Below are positions 1 to 5,652 of a stretch of DNA of 9,936 nucleotides, piece after piece. Position numbers and translations under genes: made by a program. Source of the DNA: an uncultured Collinsella sp. GTDB lineage: Bacteria > Actinomycetota > Coriobacteriia > Coriobacteriales > Coriobacteriaceae. Position 1 is the stretch's first letter. Each line of letters begins with the position of its first letter. The notes beneath the pieces were generated by a model that was not told where the DNA came from, did not search any database, and saw only the letters and a list, made by a program, of their open reading frames with translations. The DNA lies in assembly GCA_900551015.1 (NCBI GenBank), contig URUI01000070.1:1-9936 (forward strand). The letters are read 5' to 3'.

Positions 1-327
1 GGTCGGCGAGCAGCTGGGAGAGGAAGGGGCTCGTGGTGTCCGTGATCTCCAGGCGTTGGCGGGCGCTACCGTCTCGGCAGCATCCTCGTCCGCATCGGAA
101 TCGTCATCGACGGCAGCCTTCTTGGGCTTGACCGGAGCCGAAGCGGCCTCGCTTACCGGATCGATGATCTCGGACTGGACAACCGCCGTCATCTTTTCCT
201 GCGTCTCGCGGAACTGACGGATGGCACGGCCGATCGTACGGCCCATCTGCGGGAGCTTATCCGGGCCAAACAGCAAAAAGCCGAAGACCACGATGATTGC
301 CAGCTCACCTTCTCCAATACCAAACAC
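1..327 (-). CDS. tatA: TatA/TatB-like twin-arginine translocase subunit, partial, probable frameshift
   Basis: Membrane component of the Sec-independent Tat system, which exports folded proteins with twin-arginine signals. I start it at GTG 327 because GGAGG (337-333) sits 5 nt upstream; the nearby ATG at 331 is out of frame and stops after eight codons. Residues 8-21 form one short membrane helix (ELAIIVVFGFLLFG), followed by the family hinge FGP (20-22), KLP, and an amphipathic helix with GRTIGRAIRQFRE (29-41). A Lys/Asp/Glu/Ala-rich tail follows. Glu8 in the helix is more TatB-like, but short proteins of this type in Gram-positives often serve as TatA, so TatA versus TatB is open. At about residue 86 (near position 70) coding character, including high GC at third positions, switches to another frame reading LEITDTTSPFLSQLLAD to the left edge. 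The gene therefore appears frameshifted, and its end lies outside the window. Confidence 0.8.
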   Translation of the reverse strand, partial: MFGIGEGELAIIVVFGFLLFGPDKLPQMGRTIGRAIRQFRETQEKMTAVVQSEIIDPVSEAASAPVKPKKAAVDDDSDADEDAAETVAPANAWRSRTPRAPSSPSCSPT

Positions 328-401
328 ACATACCTCCAAGGCTCGATGTGATTCGAGCCCGCACCGCGCCATTCGGCCGGAACTCGTCTATTCATTCGGT
401 C

Positions 402-436
402 AAGTATAGCGCCCGGACGCCAAAACGTCCGAGCGC
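402..436 (-). promoter_or_regulatory. Candidate tatA -10 element preceded by a hairpin
   Basis: On the minus strand a TATACT hexamer (407-402) lies about 75 nt upstream of the tatA GTG. Directly upstream is an inverted repeat: arms 436-426 and 419-409 read GCGCTCGGACG and CGTCCGGGCGC around a TTTTGG loop (11 pairs, one a T-G wobble). The hairpin occupies the place of a -35 box, and no good -35 is visible. It also lies 44 nt past the stop of the STAS gene, but has no T-run, so it is a poor terminator. It may be an operator or a weak 3' end. Low certainty. Confidence 0.3.
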
Positions 437-479
437 ATCACAAACATATGCCAAACGGCACGCCCTTTTGGGGCAAAGA

Positions 480-794
480 TTACGCAGCGGTGATCGAAAT
501 CTCCTGGTCGACACCCAACAGCTGAACCACGCGCATCACCGGGGGCTGCGCATTGGTGCAGCTAAAGCGCTTGCCGTGGTCAACCGCGTGGTGTGCGGCG
601 CCCACGAGCACGCCAATGCCCGTCGAATCGATGTAGCTCACCTGGGCAAAATCGAGCTCAACGGCCTCGGTGGGCTGCTCGAGTGCCAGGTCGATGGCAT
701 TGCGCAGGCTATCGGCGTTAGAGATATCGATCTCACCGGTCACCTTAATGGTGTAGAGCTCTGGCGTGGGGTTTGTGGAAATACCCAAATCCAT
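480..794 (-). CDS. STAS-domain anti-sigma factor antagonist (SpoIIAA/RsbV-like)
   Basis: A 104-residue single-domain STAS protein. Members of the SpoIIAA/RsbV family bind an anti-sigma serine kinase when unphosphorylated and so free a sigma factor; phosphorylation on a conserved serine switches them off. Visible marks are the N-terminal strand ending VTGEIDISNA (18-27), the helix after it, the strand AVELDFAQVSYID (44-56) and the switch motif DSTGIGVLV (56-64). Ser57 corresponds to the phosphorylated serine of RsbV, with Thr58 beside it. The length fits the family. The start ATG at 794 has AAAGGAG (808-802) 7 nt upstream. It lies 66 nt after the aminotransferase and on the same strand, so it may be co-transcribed. 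No RsbW-like kinase, PP2C phosphatase or sigma factor is in the window, so its partners must be encoded elsewhere. The cytoplasmic regulatory role is inferred from family. Confidence 0.88.
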   Translation of the reverse strand: MDLGISTNPTPELYTIKVTGEIDISNADSLRNAIDLALEQPTEAVELDFAQVSYIDSTGIGVLVGAAHHAVDHGKRFSCTNAQPPVMRVVQLLGVDQEISITAA

Positions 795-860
795 GTATAC
801 GCTCCTTTACGTATCGAAAGTGCGGATAGTACTAGGCGCGGACTTGCGGGGCCCTACGCG

Positions 861-2165
861 TTAGGCGCGCTCGGCACGCGCAAGCTCGGCAGCGACAAGC
901 TTAACGGCCAGCACCAGCACATCGAGCGCGGCCTCCAGGTCCTCGACCGTGGGATAGCTCGGCGCGATGCGGATGTTGGTGTCGCGCGGATCCTTGCCAT
1001 AAGGCCAGGTGGCACCAGCCGGCGTGAGCTTGACGCCCAGGTCGGCACAAAGCGCGGCGACCTTCTGGGCCGAGCCCTCGGGGCCATCGAAACTCACAAA
1101 GTAGCCGCCATGGGGATGAGTCCAAGCGGCGCAACCCGTGTTGCCCAAGCCCTCGGTGAGTTTACGCTCAACGGCCTCAAAGCGCGGGCGCAGGAACTCG
1201 GCATGCTTTTTCATGTGCTTCTTGACCGCCTCGATGGTGGGAAGGAAGCGCACGTGACGCAGCTGGTTGAGCTTGTCGGCGCTAATAAGACCAGCCTTCA
1301 GGCGCTTGGAGAACTCGGCGATGACCGCGGGGCTCGCACCGATAAAGCCGATGCCGGCACCCGGGAAGGTGATCTTGGACGTCGAGGCAAAGGCCACCAC
1401 GCGGTCCTCGGTGCCCGCCGCGCGGGCAAGATCGAAGATGTTGGCGAGCTCGTCGGTCTCGTCGTACAGGTCGTGCACGCAGTAGGCGTTGTCCCAGAAG
1501 ATGCGGAAATCGGGCGCGGCCGTGGGCATCTCGACCAGGCGACGCACGGTGTCCTCGCTAAAGGTGATGCCCGTGGGGTTGGAATACTTGGGCACGCACC
1601 AGATGCCCTTGATGGAGTCGTCGGTGGCAACCAGGCGCTCAACCTCGGCCATGTCGGGGCCGTTGTCGGTCATCGCGACGGGGACGTTCTCGATGCCCAA
1701 GTCGGCGGTGATGCCAAAGTGGCGATCGTAGCCGGGAACGGGGCACAGGAACTTGACCTTCTTGCCGTCGTGCGCGGCCTCGTAGGCGTCCCAGGGCTCG
1801 CTGCCGCACGAGCCACAGCGCCAGAACATGCCGGCGATGTCATGCTCAATCAGCAGGCTCGACGAGCCCAGTACGAGCGTCTGCTCGGCAGGGCAACCCA
1901 GGAACTCCCCCGCCAGCTTGCGTGCCGAGGGAATGCCCTCAAAGCAGCCGTAGTTGGAGCAGTCGACGTTGCCGTCATGCAGATCGGCATCGGCATTGAG
2001 GATATCGAGCATGGGTCGAGAGATGTCCACCTGGGAGGGCGACGGCTTGCCGCGGGCCATGTCGAGCGCCAGGCCCTTGGCCTTGACCTCGGCGACCTCG
2101 GCTTTGAGCGCCTCGATGGCGGCATCGAGTTCGGTGGTTTCCATCTTCTGGTAGATCGTCTGCAT
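861..2165 (-). CDS. PLP-dependent aminotransferase, class Ic (AspT-like aspartate aminotransferase)
   Basis: A 434-residue fold-type I PLP enzyme. The best match by recall is the MocR-like aminotransferase group without a DNA-binding domain (class Ic, as in actinobacterial aspartate aminotransferase AspT), which moves amino groups between aspartate and 2-oxoglutarate in the cytoplasm. Visible signatures: RGKPSPSQVD (38-47), NYGCFEG (71-77), the cofactor-contacting YSNPTG (194-199, Asn196), FWDNAY (223-228, with Asp225 for the pyridine nitrogen), the Schiff-base lysine Lys264 in STSKITFPGAGIG, and Arg399 in NIRIAPS for the substrate carboxylate. All key residues are present. The start at 2165 is preceded by AAAGG about 10 nt upstream; an internal Met8 is possible but has no better site. 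The gene diverges from the small gene at 2316 and is followed on the same strand by the STAS gene. Aspartate is the likeliest substrate, but specificity cannot be read from sequence alone. Confidence 0.9.
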   Translation of the reverse strand: MQTIYQKMETTELDAAIEALKAEVAEVKAKGLALDMARGKPSPSQVDISRPMLDILNADADLHDGNVDCSNYGCFEGIPSARKLAGEFLGCPAEQTLVLGSSSLLIEHDIAGMFWRCGSCGSEPWDAYEAAHDGKKVKFLCPVPGYDRHFGITADLGIENVPVAMTDNGPDMAEVERLVATDDSIKGIWCVPKYSNPTGITFSEDTVRRLVEMPTAAPDFRIFWDNAYCVHDLYDETDELANIFDLARAAGTEDRVVAFASTSKITFPGAGIGFIGASPAVIAEFSKRLKAGLISADKLNQLRHVRFLPTIEAVKKHMKKHAEFLRPRFEAVERKLTEGLGNTGCAAWTHPHGGYFVSFDGPEGSAQKVAALCADLGVKLTPAGATWPYGKDPRDTNIRIAPSYPTVEDLEAALDVLVLAVKLVAAELARAERA

Positions 2166-2202
2166 GGGGTGCGACCTTTCGCGAAGCGGTATGTTGCAGT
2201 TC

Positions 2203-2216
2203 GTCTAAGTATAGAC
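2203..2216 (-). promoter_or_regulatory. Candidate -10 element of the aminotransferase gene
   Basis: Minus-strand TATACT (2213-2208) lies 42 nt upstream of the start codon, within a short inverted repeat GTCTA-TACT-TAGAC (2216-2203). The same octamer CTATACTT precedes tatA and gntR. No convincing -35 is seen 16-18 nt upstream. Confidence 0.35.
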
Positions 2217-2315
2217 CGCCATCGTCGCAACGTTATGAAGCCGTGATAGATTAAGTTCATCGCAATCAATTACGAATCGCCGCGCATGCCGGCGTGGGGC
2301 GCCCAAGGAGGCACT

Positions 2316-2570
2316 ATGGAGTACGGATCGTTTCAGGCCGAGGAATTCGGCGACTTGCAGCGCCTGGTCGACGGACTGTTTTACGACCGCCACGCCATCG
2401 ACCGCCTGGATCTGATCGTACAGGCCGAAATCTTGGACCTGGCGCCCGACCTCATGGAGATCGTGAATCTTTTGCCGCCCGGCTACTACGACCGCCAGTC
2501 ACTTTGCGACCAGCTCAACTCCGCCTTGGCCGCCCACGGCTGGGGCGCCGTCTACGGAACGGTGGAATAA
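2316..2570 (+). CDS. Small acidic protein of unknown function, 84 aa
   Basis: I do not recognise this protein. The start ATG at 2316 has a near-perfect AAGGAGG (2305-2311) 4 nt upstream, and codons are high in G/C at third positions, so it is very likely translated. An in-frame ATG at 2286 would add ten residues but lacks a ribosome site. The product is acidic (many Glu and Asp), with no signal peptide or membrane segment. It appears largely helical (residues 8-50), followed by a more distinctive segment LLPPGYYDRQSLCDQL (about 52-67) and a short HGWGAVYGTVE tail. The Pro-Gly-Tyr-Tyr turn and the tail look like a conserved fold rather than a random frame. It diverges from the aminotransferase across about 150 nt and has no same-strand neighbour, so it is probably monocistronic. 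Confidence 0.75.
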   Translation: MEYGSFQAEEFGDLQRLVDGLFYDRHAIDRLDLIVQAEILDLAPDLMEIVNLLPPGYYDRQSLCDQLNSALAAHGWGAVYGTVE

Positions 2571-2623
2571 GCCTCGAGGCCGGCGATTTGGCCCACTTCC
2601 CGACCTTGGCGAGGCTTGTTTTA
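2569..2623 (+). terminator. Possible terminator after the small gene
   Basis: AAGCCTCG (2569-2576, overlapping the stop codon) is exactly complementary to CGAGGCTT (2610-2617), followed by GTTTTA (2618-2623). The loop is long (33 nt) and can partly pair internally, and the T-run is short, so termination here is uncertain. A stronger terminator lies at 2817-2853. Confidence 0.3.
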
Positions 2624-2943
2624 GAGCTTGTGGCCAAAAAAGGGCAAATATGAGTACTGTTACCTTTTTAGTAGCAGCGATTCTTGGTCGAAATCGGCAA
2701 AACTCGACTTGAAACTTCCTAATCACCGTCAGCTAGCGCCAAATTGGAAGTCGATGGTCACTCATTAACGTACAGTTCTTATAACTTTGTTCATTATTTT
2801 CCGCACCTAAAATGATACGCCGTTTGTGACAGTACTCACAAACGGCGTTTTTTGACCACTGGCGTGTCTGGCAGGGGGCCAGTAGCGCTCGGATCCGAGT
2901 TTCGAACGCATCCAAACCGGTTCTGGTGTCTTTTTTCGAGCTT
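2571..2943. other. 373-base noncoding, AT-richer stretch; candidate repeat or RNA element
   Basis: No frame here has a start with a ribosome site or the high third-position GC of the neighbours. The part from about 2630 to 2816 is clearly richer in A and T than the genes around it. Inside it are AAAAAGG/CCTTTTT arms around GAGTACTGT (about 2636-2668), a ten-base inverted repeat TGAGTACTGT (2650-2659) versus ACAGTACTCA (2829-2838), and a 12-base perfect palindrome CTCGGATCCGAG (2888-2899). The right end carries a strong hairpin with a T-run. It may be a long 3' untranslated region of the small gene, a small RNA, or a dispersed intergenic repeat. Confidence 0.4.
2817..2853 (+). terminator. Strong intrinsic terminator (plus strand; perhaps bidirectional)
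   Basis: A perfect 13-bp stem, ACGCCGTTTGTGA (2817-2829) with TCACAAACGGCGT (2836-2848), loop CAGTAC, runs into six T (2848-2853). The T-run is on the plus strand, so it best ends plus-strand transcripts from the small gene or from within 2571-2816. On the minus strand the stem is followed by the poorer tract ATCATTTTA, and it may also end the nhaA message, whose stop is about 95 nt before it. Confidence 0.85.
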
Positions 2944-4302
2944 TTACTCGTTCTTGGGCGCAGGGTGCTTGCAGACCACACTCATATAGATCATGCCAAG
3001 CACGGCCGCGGTGACAGAGCCGGCGAGAATAGCGGCCTTGGCAGCCAGGACCTCGAACTGGGCCGTCGGGAAAGCGAGGCCGCTGATGAGGATCGACATC
3101 GTAAAGCCGATGCCGCCCAGAATGCCCACACCGGCAATCATGTGCCAGTTGACGTTGCGCGGCAACTGGCAAGCCTTGAGCTTGACCAGGGTAAATGTCA
3201 TGCCAAAAATACCGATCGGCTTGCCCAGCAGCATGCCAAAGTACACGCCGAGCGTCACCGGGTCGGTGAGCAGCGTGCTCATGTCCACGCCCACCAGGCG
3301 AACCTGCGCGTTCACGAACGCAAAGATCGGCAGGATCACGAAGTTGACCGGCGTGGAGATCAGACGCTCCATGCGGATGAGCGGCGGGGTCACGCGGTGC
3401 ATGACGCGCTCGACCTTGGTGGTCGAGACGGTAAAGTCATGCTGGCCCAGGATGTGCGCCTCGTCGTCGTAGCGATCATCGAGCAGCGGCAGGCACTCGC
3501 CCAACCAATCGGTGAGGCTATCGAGCTTGACACCGCACTTGGCCGGGATGGTAAAGGCCAAGATGACGCCAGCAAGCGTAGCGTGCACGCCGCTCTTGAA
3601 CATGCAGAACCACAACAGCAGACCCAGTACCGAATACGGGGCAAGGCGGTAGTGCTGCGTCTTGTTGAGCCACACGAGCGCGCAGGTCACAAGCGCGGCG
3701 GCGCCCAACCAAAACGGATTGGGGCTCTGACCGTAGAAGATGGCGATGGCGGCGATGGAGATGAGGTCGTCGGCGATGGCGAGCGTCGAGAAGAACACGC
3801 GCACGCCGTTGGGCACGCGATTGCCCAAAAGCGACAGCACGCCCAGCGCAAAGGCAATATCGGTTGCCATGGGGATGGCCCAACCGTTGCGGGCGCCGGC
3901 ATGGTTAAAGATCAGGTAGATGCAGGCGGGAACGACAACGCCGCCCACGGCCGCCAGCATGGGAAGCATGGCCTGACGCGGATTCTTGAGCTCACCGACC
4001 GTCATCTCGTACTTAAGCTCGATGCCCACCAACAAAAAGAAAATCGCCATGAGGAAGTCGTTGACGAAAAGCTCAACGGTGAGACCGGCCGTAAGGTTGC
4101 CCAGACCCACATACAGCGGGGTCTCCAAAAAGTGATGGATGGCCTCGTAGGCATCGGTATTGGCGCAAATGACGGCGGCGATGGCGGCGAAGACCATGAC
4201 GGCGGCGGAAATCGTACCGTTCTCGGCGATGCGCTCCCAGATGTCGTGACGTTCAAAGCGCTTGCGCTCACGAACGTTGAACAGCTGCTCAGTTGCTGCC
4301 AT
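2944..4302 (-). CDS. nhaA: Na+/H+ antiporter NhaA
   Basis: Integral inner-membrane exchanger that expels Na+ (or Li+) in return for protons and serves sodium and pH homeostasis. At 452 residues it is longer than the E. coli protein (388). The ion site is intact: ATDIAFALG (146-154, with Asp148), the paired aspartates of LAIADDL (Asp178 and Asp179), and LGKPIGI with Lys361. GIELKYEM (93-100) matches the conserved stretch after the second helix linked to pH sensing. About a dozen hydrophobic segments are visible. The extra length is mostly a charged cytosolic loop at about 255-312, including ECLPLLDDRYDDEAH, and a charged N-terminus. The start ATG at 4302 has AAAGGAG (4315-4309) 6 nt upstream. 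The gene follows ppaC on the same strand across 267 nt holding two terminator hairpins, so it is probably separately controlled; see the leader entry. Confidence 0.96.
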   Translation of the reverse strand: MAATEQLFNVRERKRFERHDIWERIAENGTISAAVMVFAAIAAVICANTDAYEAIHHFLETPLYVGLGNLTAGLTVELFVNDFLMAIFFLLVGIELKYEMTVGELKNPRQAMLPMLAAVGGVVVPACIYLIFNHAGARNGWAIPMATDIAFALGVLSLLGNRVPNGVRVFFSTLAIADDLISIAAIAIFYGQSPNPFWLGAAALVTCALVWLNKTQHYRLAPYSVLGLLLWFCMFKSGVHATLAGVILAFTIPAKCGVKLDSLTDWLGECLPLLDDRYDDEAHILGQHDFTVSTTKVERVMHRVTPPLIRMERLISTPVNFVILPIFAFVNAQVRLVGVDMSTLLTDPVTLGVYFGMLLGKPIGIFGMTFTLVKLKACQLPRNVNWHMIAGVGILGGIGFTMSILISGLAFPTAQFEVLAAKAAILAGSVTAAVLGMIYMSVVCKHPAPKNE

Positions 4303-4510
4303 GGGCGGCTCCTTTCACGGGAAAGCTCCCGTCTTAAAAAAGCACGGCCCGCCCAAGTGGCGGCGCCGCGCTCTAACGTATTACGCTTGCATCTAGCCTA
4401 CCCTGCACGACAAGCACGCAGGCGTGGCCGAAAAGCGGAACCACAGGTTGAACATTATTTGCTCAACGGCACGGGCACGCCTGTCCAAGAGACGACGCGG
4501 CGCCGTGCAC
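4303..4510 (-). promoter_or_regulatory. Structured nhaA leader region with several hairpins
   Basis: On the minus strand, before the nhaA start, successive hairpins can be drawn: GTTGAGC-AAATAAT-GTTCAAC (4467-4447); GTGG..CCG-CTTTT-CGGCCAC (4444-4424, two-base bulge); GCTTG (4415-4411) with CAAGC (4389-4385); a full terminator (4371-4336); and ACGGGA-GCTT-TCCCGT (4332-4317) just before the Shine-Dalgarno. No convincing promoter with both boxes was found. I do not recognise a named riboswitch class here. Li+ and Na+ riboswitches upstream of nhaA genes are known in other bacteria, so a cation-responsive leader is a fair hypothesis, but no match to those motifs is claimed. Confidence 0.4.
4336..4371 (-). 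terminator. Intrinsic terminator inside the nhaA leader (candidate attenuator)
   Basis: Minus-strand stem GCGCGGC (4371-4365) pairs with GCCGTGC (4348-4342, one G-U), and CCGCC (4363-4359) with GGCGG (4353-4349), with a bulged G and loop ACTTG: 12 pairs, very GC-rich. Six T follow at once (4341-4336). It lies only 33 nt upstream of the nhaA start, leaving no room for a promoter after it, so nhaA transcripts must read through it. That fits attenuation control; a simple second terminator for ppaC is the alternative. Confidence 0.7.
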
Positions 4511-4550
4511 AAAAAACGACCGGAGCGCGGGACGTCCGCGATCCGGTCGT
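4511..4550 (-). terminator. Intrinsic terminator of ppaC
   Basis: Minus-strand ACGACCGGA (4550-4542) pairs with TCCGGTCGT (4524-4516); an inner CGCGG/CCGCG pair (4540-4536 with 4530-4526) extends it to 14 pairs with one mismatch. The stem runs directly into TTTTTT (counting the last stem T onward, 4516-4511). It begins about 20 nt after the ppaC stop, the usual position. Confidence 0.88.
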
Positions 4551-4569
4551 GGCGTTTGGTCAACTAAAC

Positions 4570-5493
4570 CTAGCAGGCGGCCATGATGGGGGCAGCGACC
4601 TGCTTCTTACGGGAGAGGACACCCGGCATCCAGACGCCGTCGTGCTCGTCGGCAATGCCCAGGCCCTTCTGAGCGGCCTCGGTCTCGCCCTCGAGCAGGA
4701 CCTGCGAGCCCTCCTCCATGATGTCGGTGATGCACAGGACAATGCCATCGGCACCCTTCTCGGCGGCGTAGGCACGCATGGCCTCGCGAATCTCGTCGAT
4801 CATGCCGAGAGCACGACTCTTGTCGACGGTCTCGTACTGGCCGATGAGCAGCTTCTTGCCGGCGGGCTCGAACATCTTGATGTCGTTGCCGACCATCTCG
4901 GCTGCGGTGAAGGAGCCGGACGGACGGGTGAGGAAGACCTCCATGCCAAACTTGACCGGGTCGACGCCCACCTGCTCGCCGAGCTTGGCGGCGACGGCGC
5001 GGTCGACATCGGTGGTGGTGGGGCTCTTGAGCATGAGCGTATCGGTCATCATGGCCGAGAGCAGCAGCTTAGCCTGGACGTCGGAAAGCTCAACGCCGAG
5101 CACGCCAGCGAGCTTGGTGACGATGGTGCAGCTGGAACCCCAGGGCAGGCAGATGTAGTGCAGCGGGCCGGCGGTCTCGAAATCGCCGATGCGGTGATGA
5201 TCGACGACGCCAAAGACCGTGGCGTCCTTAAGGCCGGCGACAGACTGGGCGGACTCGTTGTGGTCGGTGAGGACGACGAGCTGGCCGGCCTCGACGGACT
5301 CGATCACGCGGGGCTCGGCAATGCCGGCGTCGGCAAGCAGCTTGGCGGACTCGGCCGGAAGCTGACCAAGGGCGCAGGCCTCGTAGGTGTTGCCGGCATA
5401 CTCAACCTGGTTGAGCAGCTGGGACAGGACGACGGCGCTCATGATGGCGTCGTTATCGGGGTTCTGGTGACCAAAGACAAGAACGTTTGCCAT
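4570..5493 (-). CDS. ppaC: Manganese-dependent inorganic pyrophosphatase (family II, DHH)
   Basis: Cytoplasmic enzyme that hydrolyses pyrophosphate to two phosphates, pulling nucleic acid, protein and other biosyntheses forward. The 307 residues match family II length. Metal ligands are all present: GHQNPDNDA (8-16) gives His9, Asp13 and Asp15; TDHNE (76-80) gives Asp77; the DHH motif (98-100) gives Asp98, His99 and His100; MMTDTLM (148-154) gives Asp151. The C-terminal DHHA2 domain ends in SRKKQVAAP (294-302), the basic stretch that holds substrate phosphates. There is no CBS-domain insertion, so this is the unregulated form rather than the nucleotide-controlled one. The start at 5493 has GGAGG (5504-5500) 6 nt upstream. 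Same strand as the kinase upstream (about 160 nt away) and nhaA downstream, but it has its own terminator, suggesting independent expression. Confidence 0.97.
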   Translation of the reverse strand: MANVLVFGHQNPDNDAIMSAVVLSQLLNQVEYAGNTYEACALGQLPAESAKLLADAGIAEPRVIESVEAGQLVVLTDHNESAQSVAGLKDATVFGVVDHHRIGDFETAGPLHYICLPWGSSCTIVTKLAGVLGVELSDVQAKLLLSAMMTDTLMLKSPTTTDVDRAVAAKLGEQVGVDPVKFGMEVFLTRPSGSFTAAEMVGNDIKMFEPAGKKLLIGQYETVDKSRALGMIDEIREAMRAYAAEKGADGIVLCITDIMEEGSQVLLEGETEAAQKGLGIADEHDGVWMPGVLSRKKQVAAPIMAAC

Positions 5494-5652
5494 GGATATC
5501 CTCCACTTGATATGTGTACTTGGACGTAGCTATGGTAGCACGCTGACGCCGAACCTTATGAGACGGAAGGGTCGCGGCACAATTTGGGGCAAGCGCTGAG
5601 GCGAGGTCAGGGACGAAGCCTGTCCCCCTTTCACCACCTGCCCCCGCACCAG

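Noticed and set aside
2204..2216. GTCTATAC as a HutC-type (GTNTANAC) operator at the aminotransferase promoter
   Set aside because: The match is short and coincides with a -10 hexamer. The same pattern is not present at the gntR promoter, where autoregulation would be expected.
297..2246. A 649-codon open frame on the plus strand across the STAS and aminotransferase genes
   Set aside because: It is antisense to two genes with clear motifs and ribosome sites. Long antisense frames are expected in high-GC DNA, and its translation has no recognisable domain.
2888..2899. The palindrome CTCGGATCCGAG as a terminator or recombination site
   Set aside because: There is no loop and no T-run, it has no partner elsewhere in the window, and a single 12-base palindrome does not support a specific role.
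2926..5529. An 867-codon open frame on the plus strand across nhaA and ppaC
   Set aside because: It is antisense to two well-supported genes and runs through both of their terminators and the leader. The His/Asp/Gly-rich product is typical of a shadow frame.
5605..5640. Hairpin AGGGAC...GTCCCC after the ROK kinase as its terminator
   Set aside because: The stem is short and no T-run follows on the minus strand. It may be a chance or repeat-derived sequence, so I did not annotate it.
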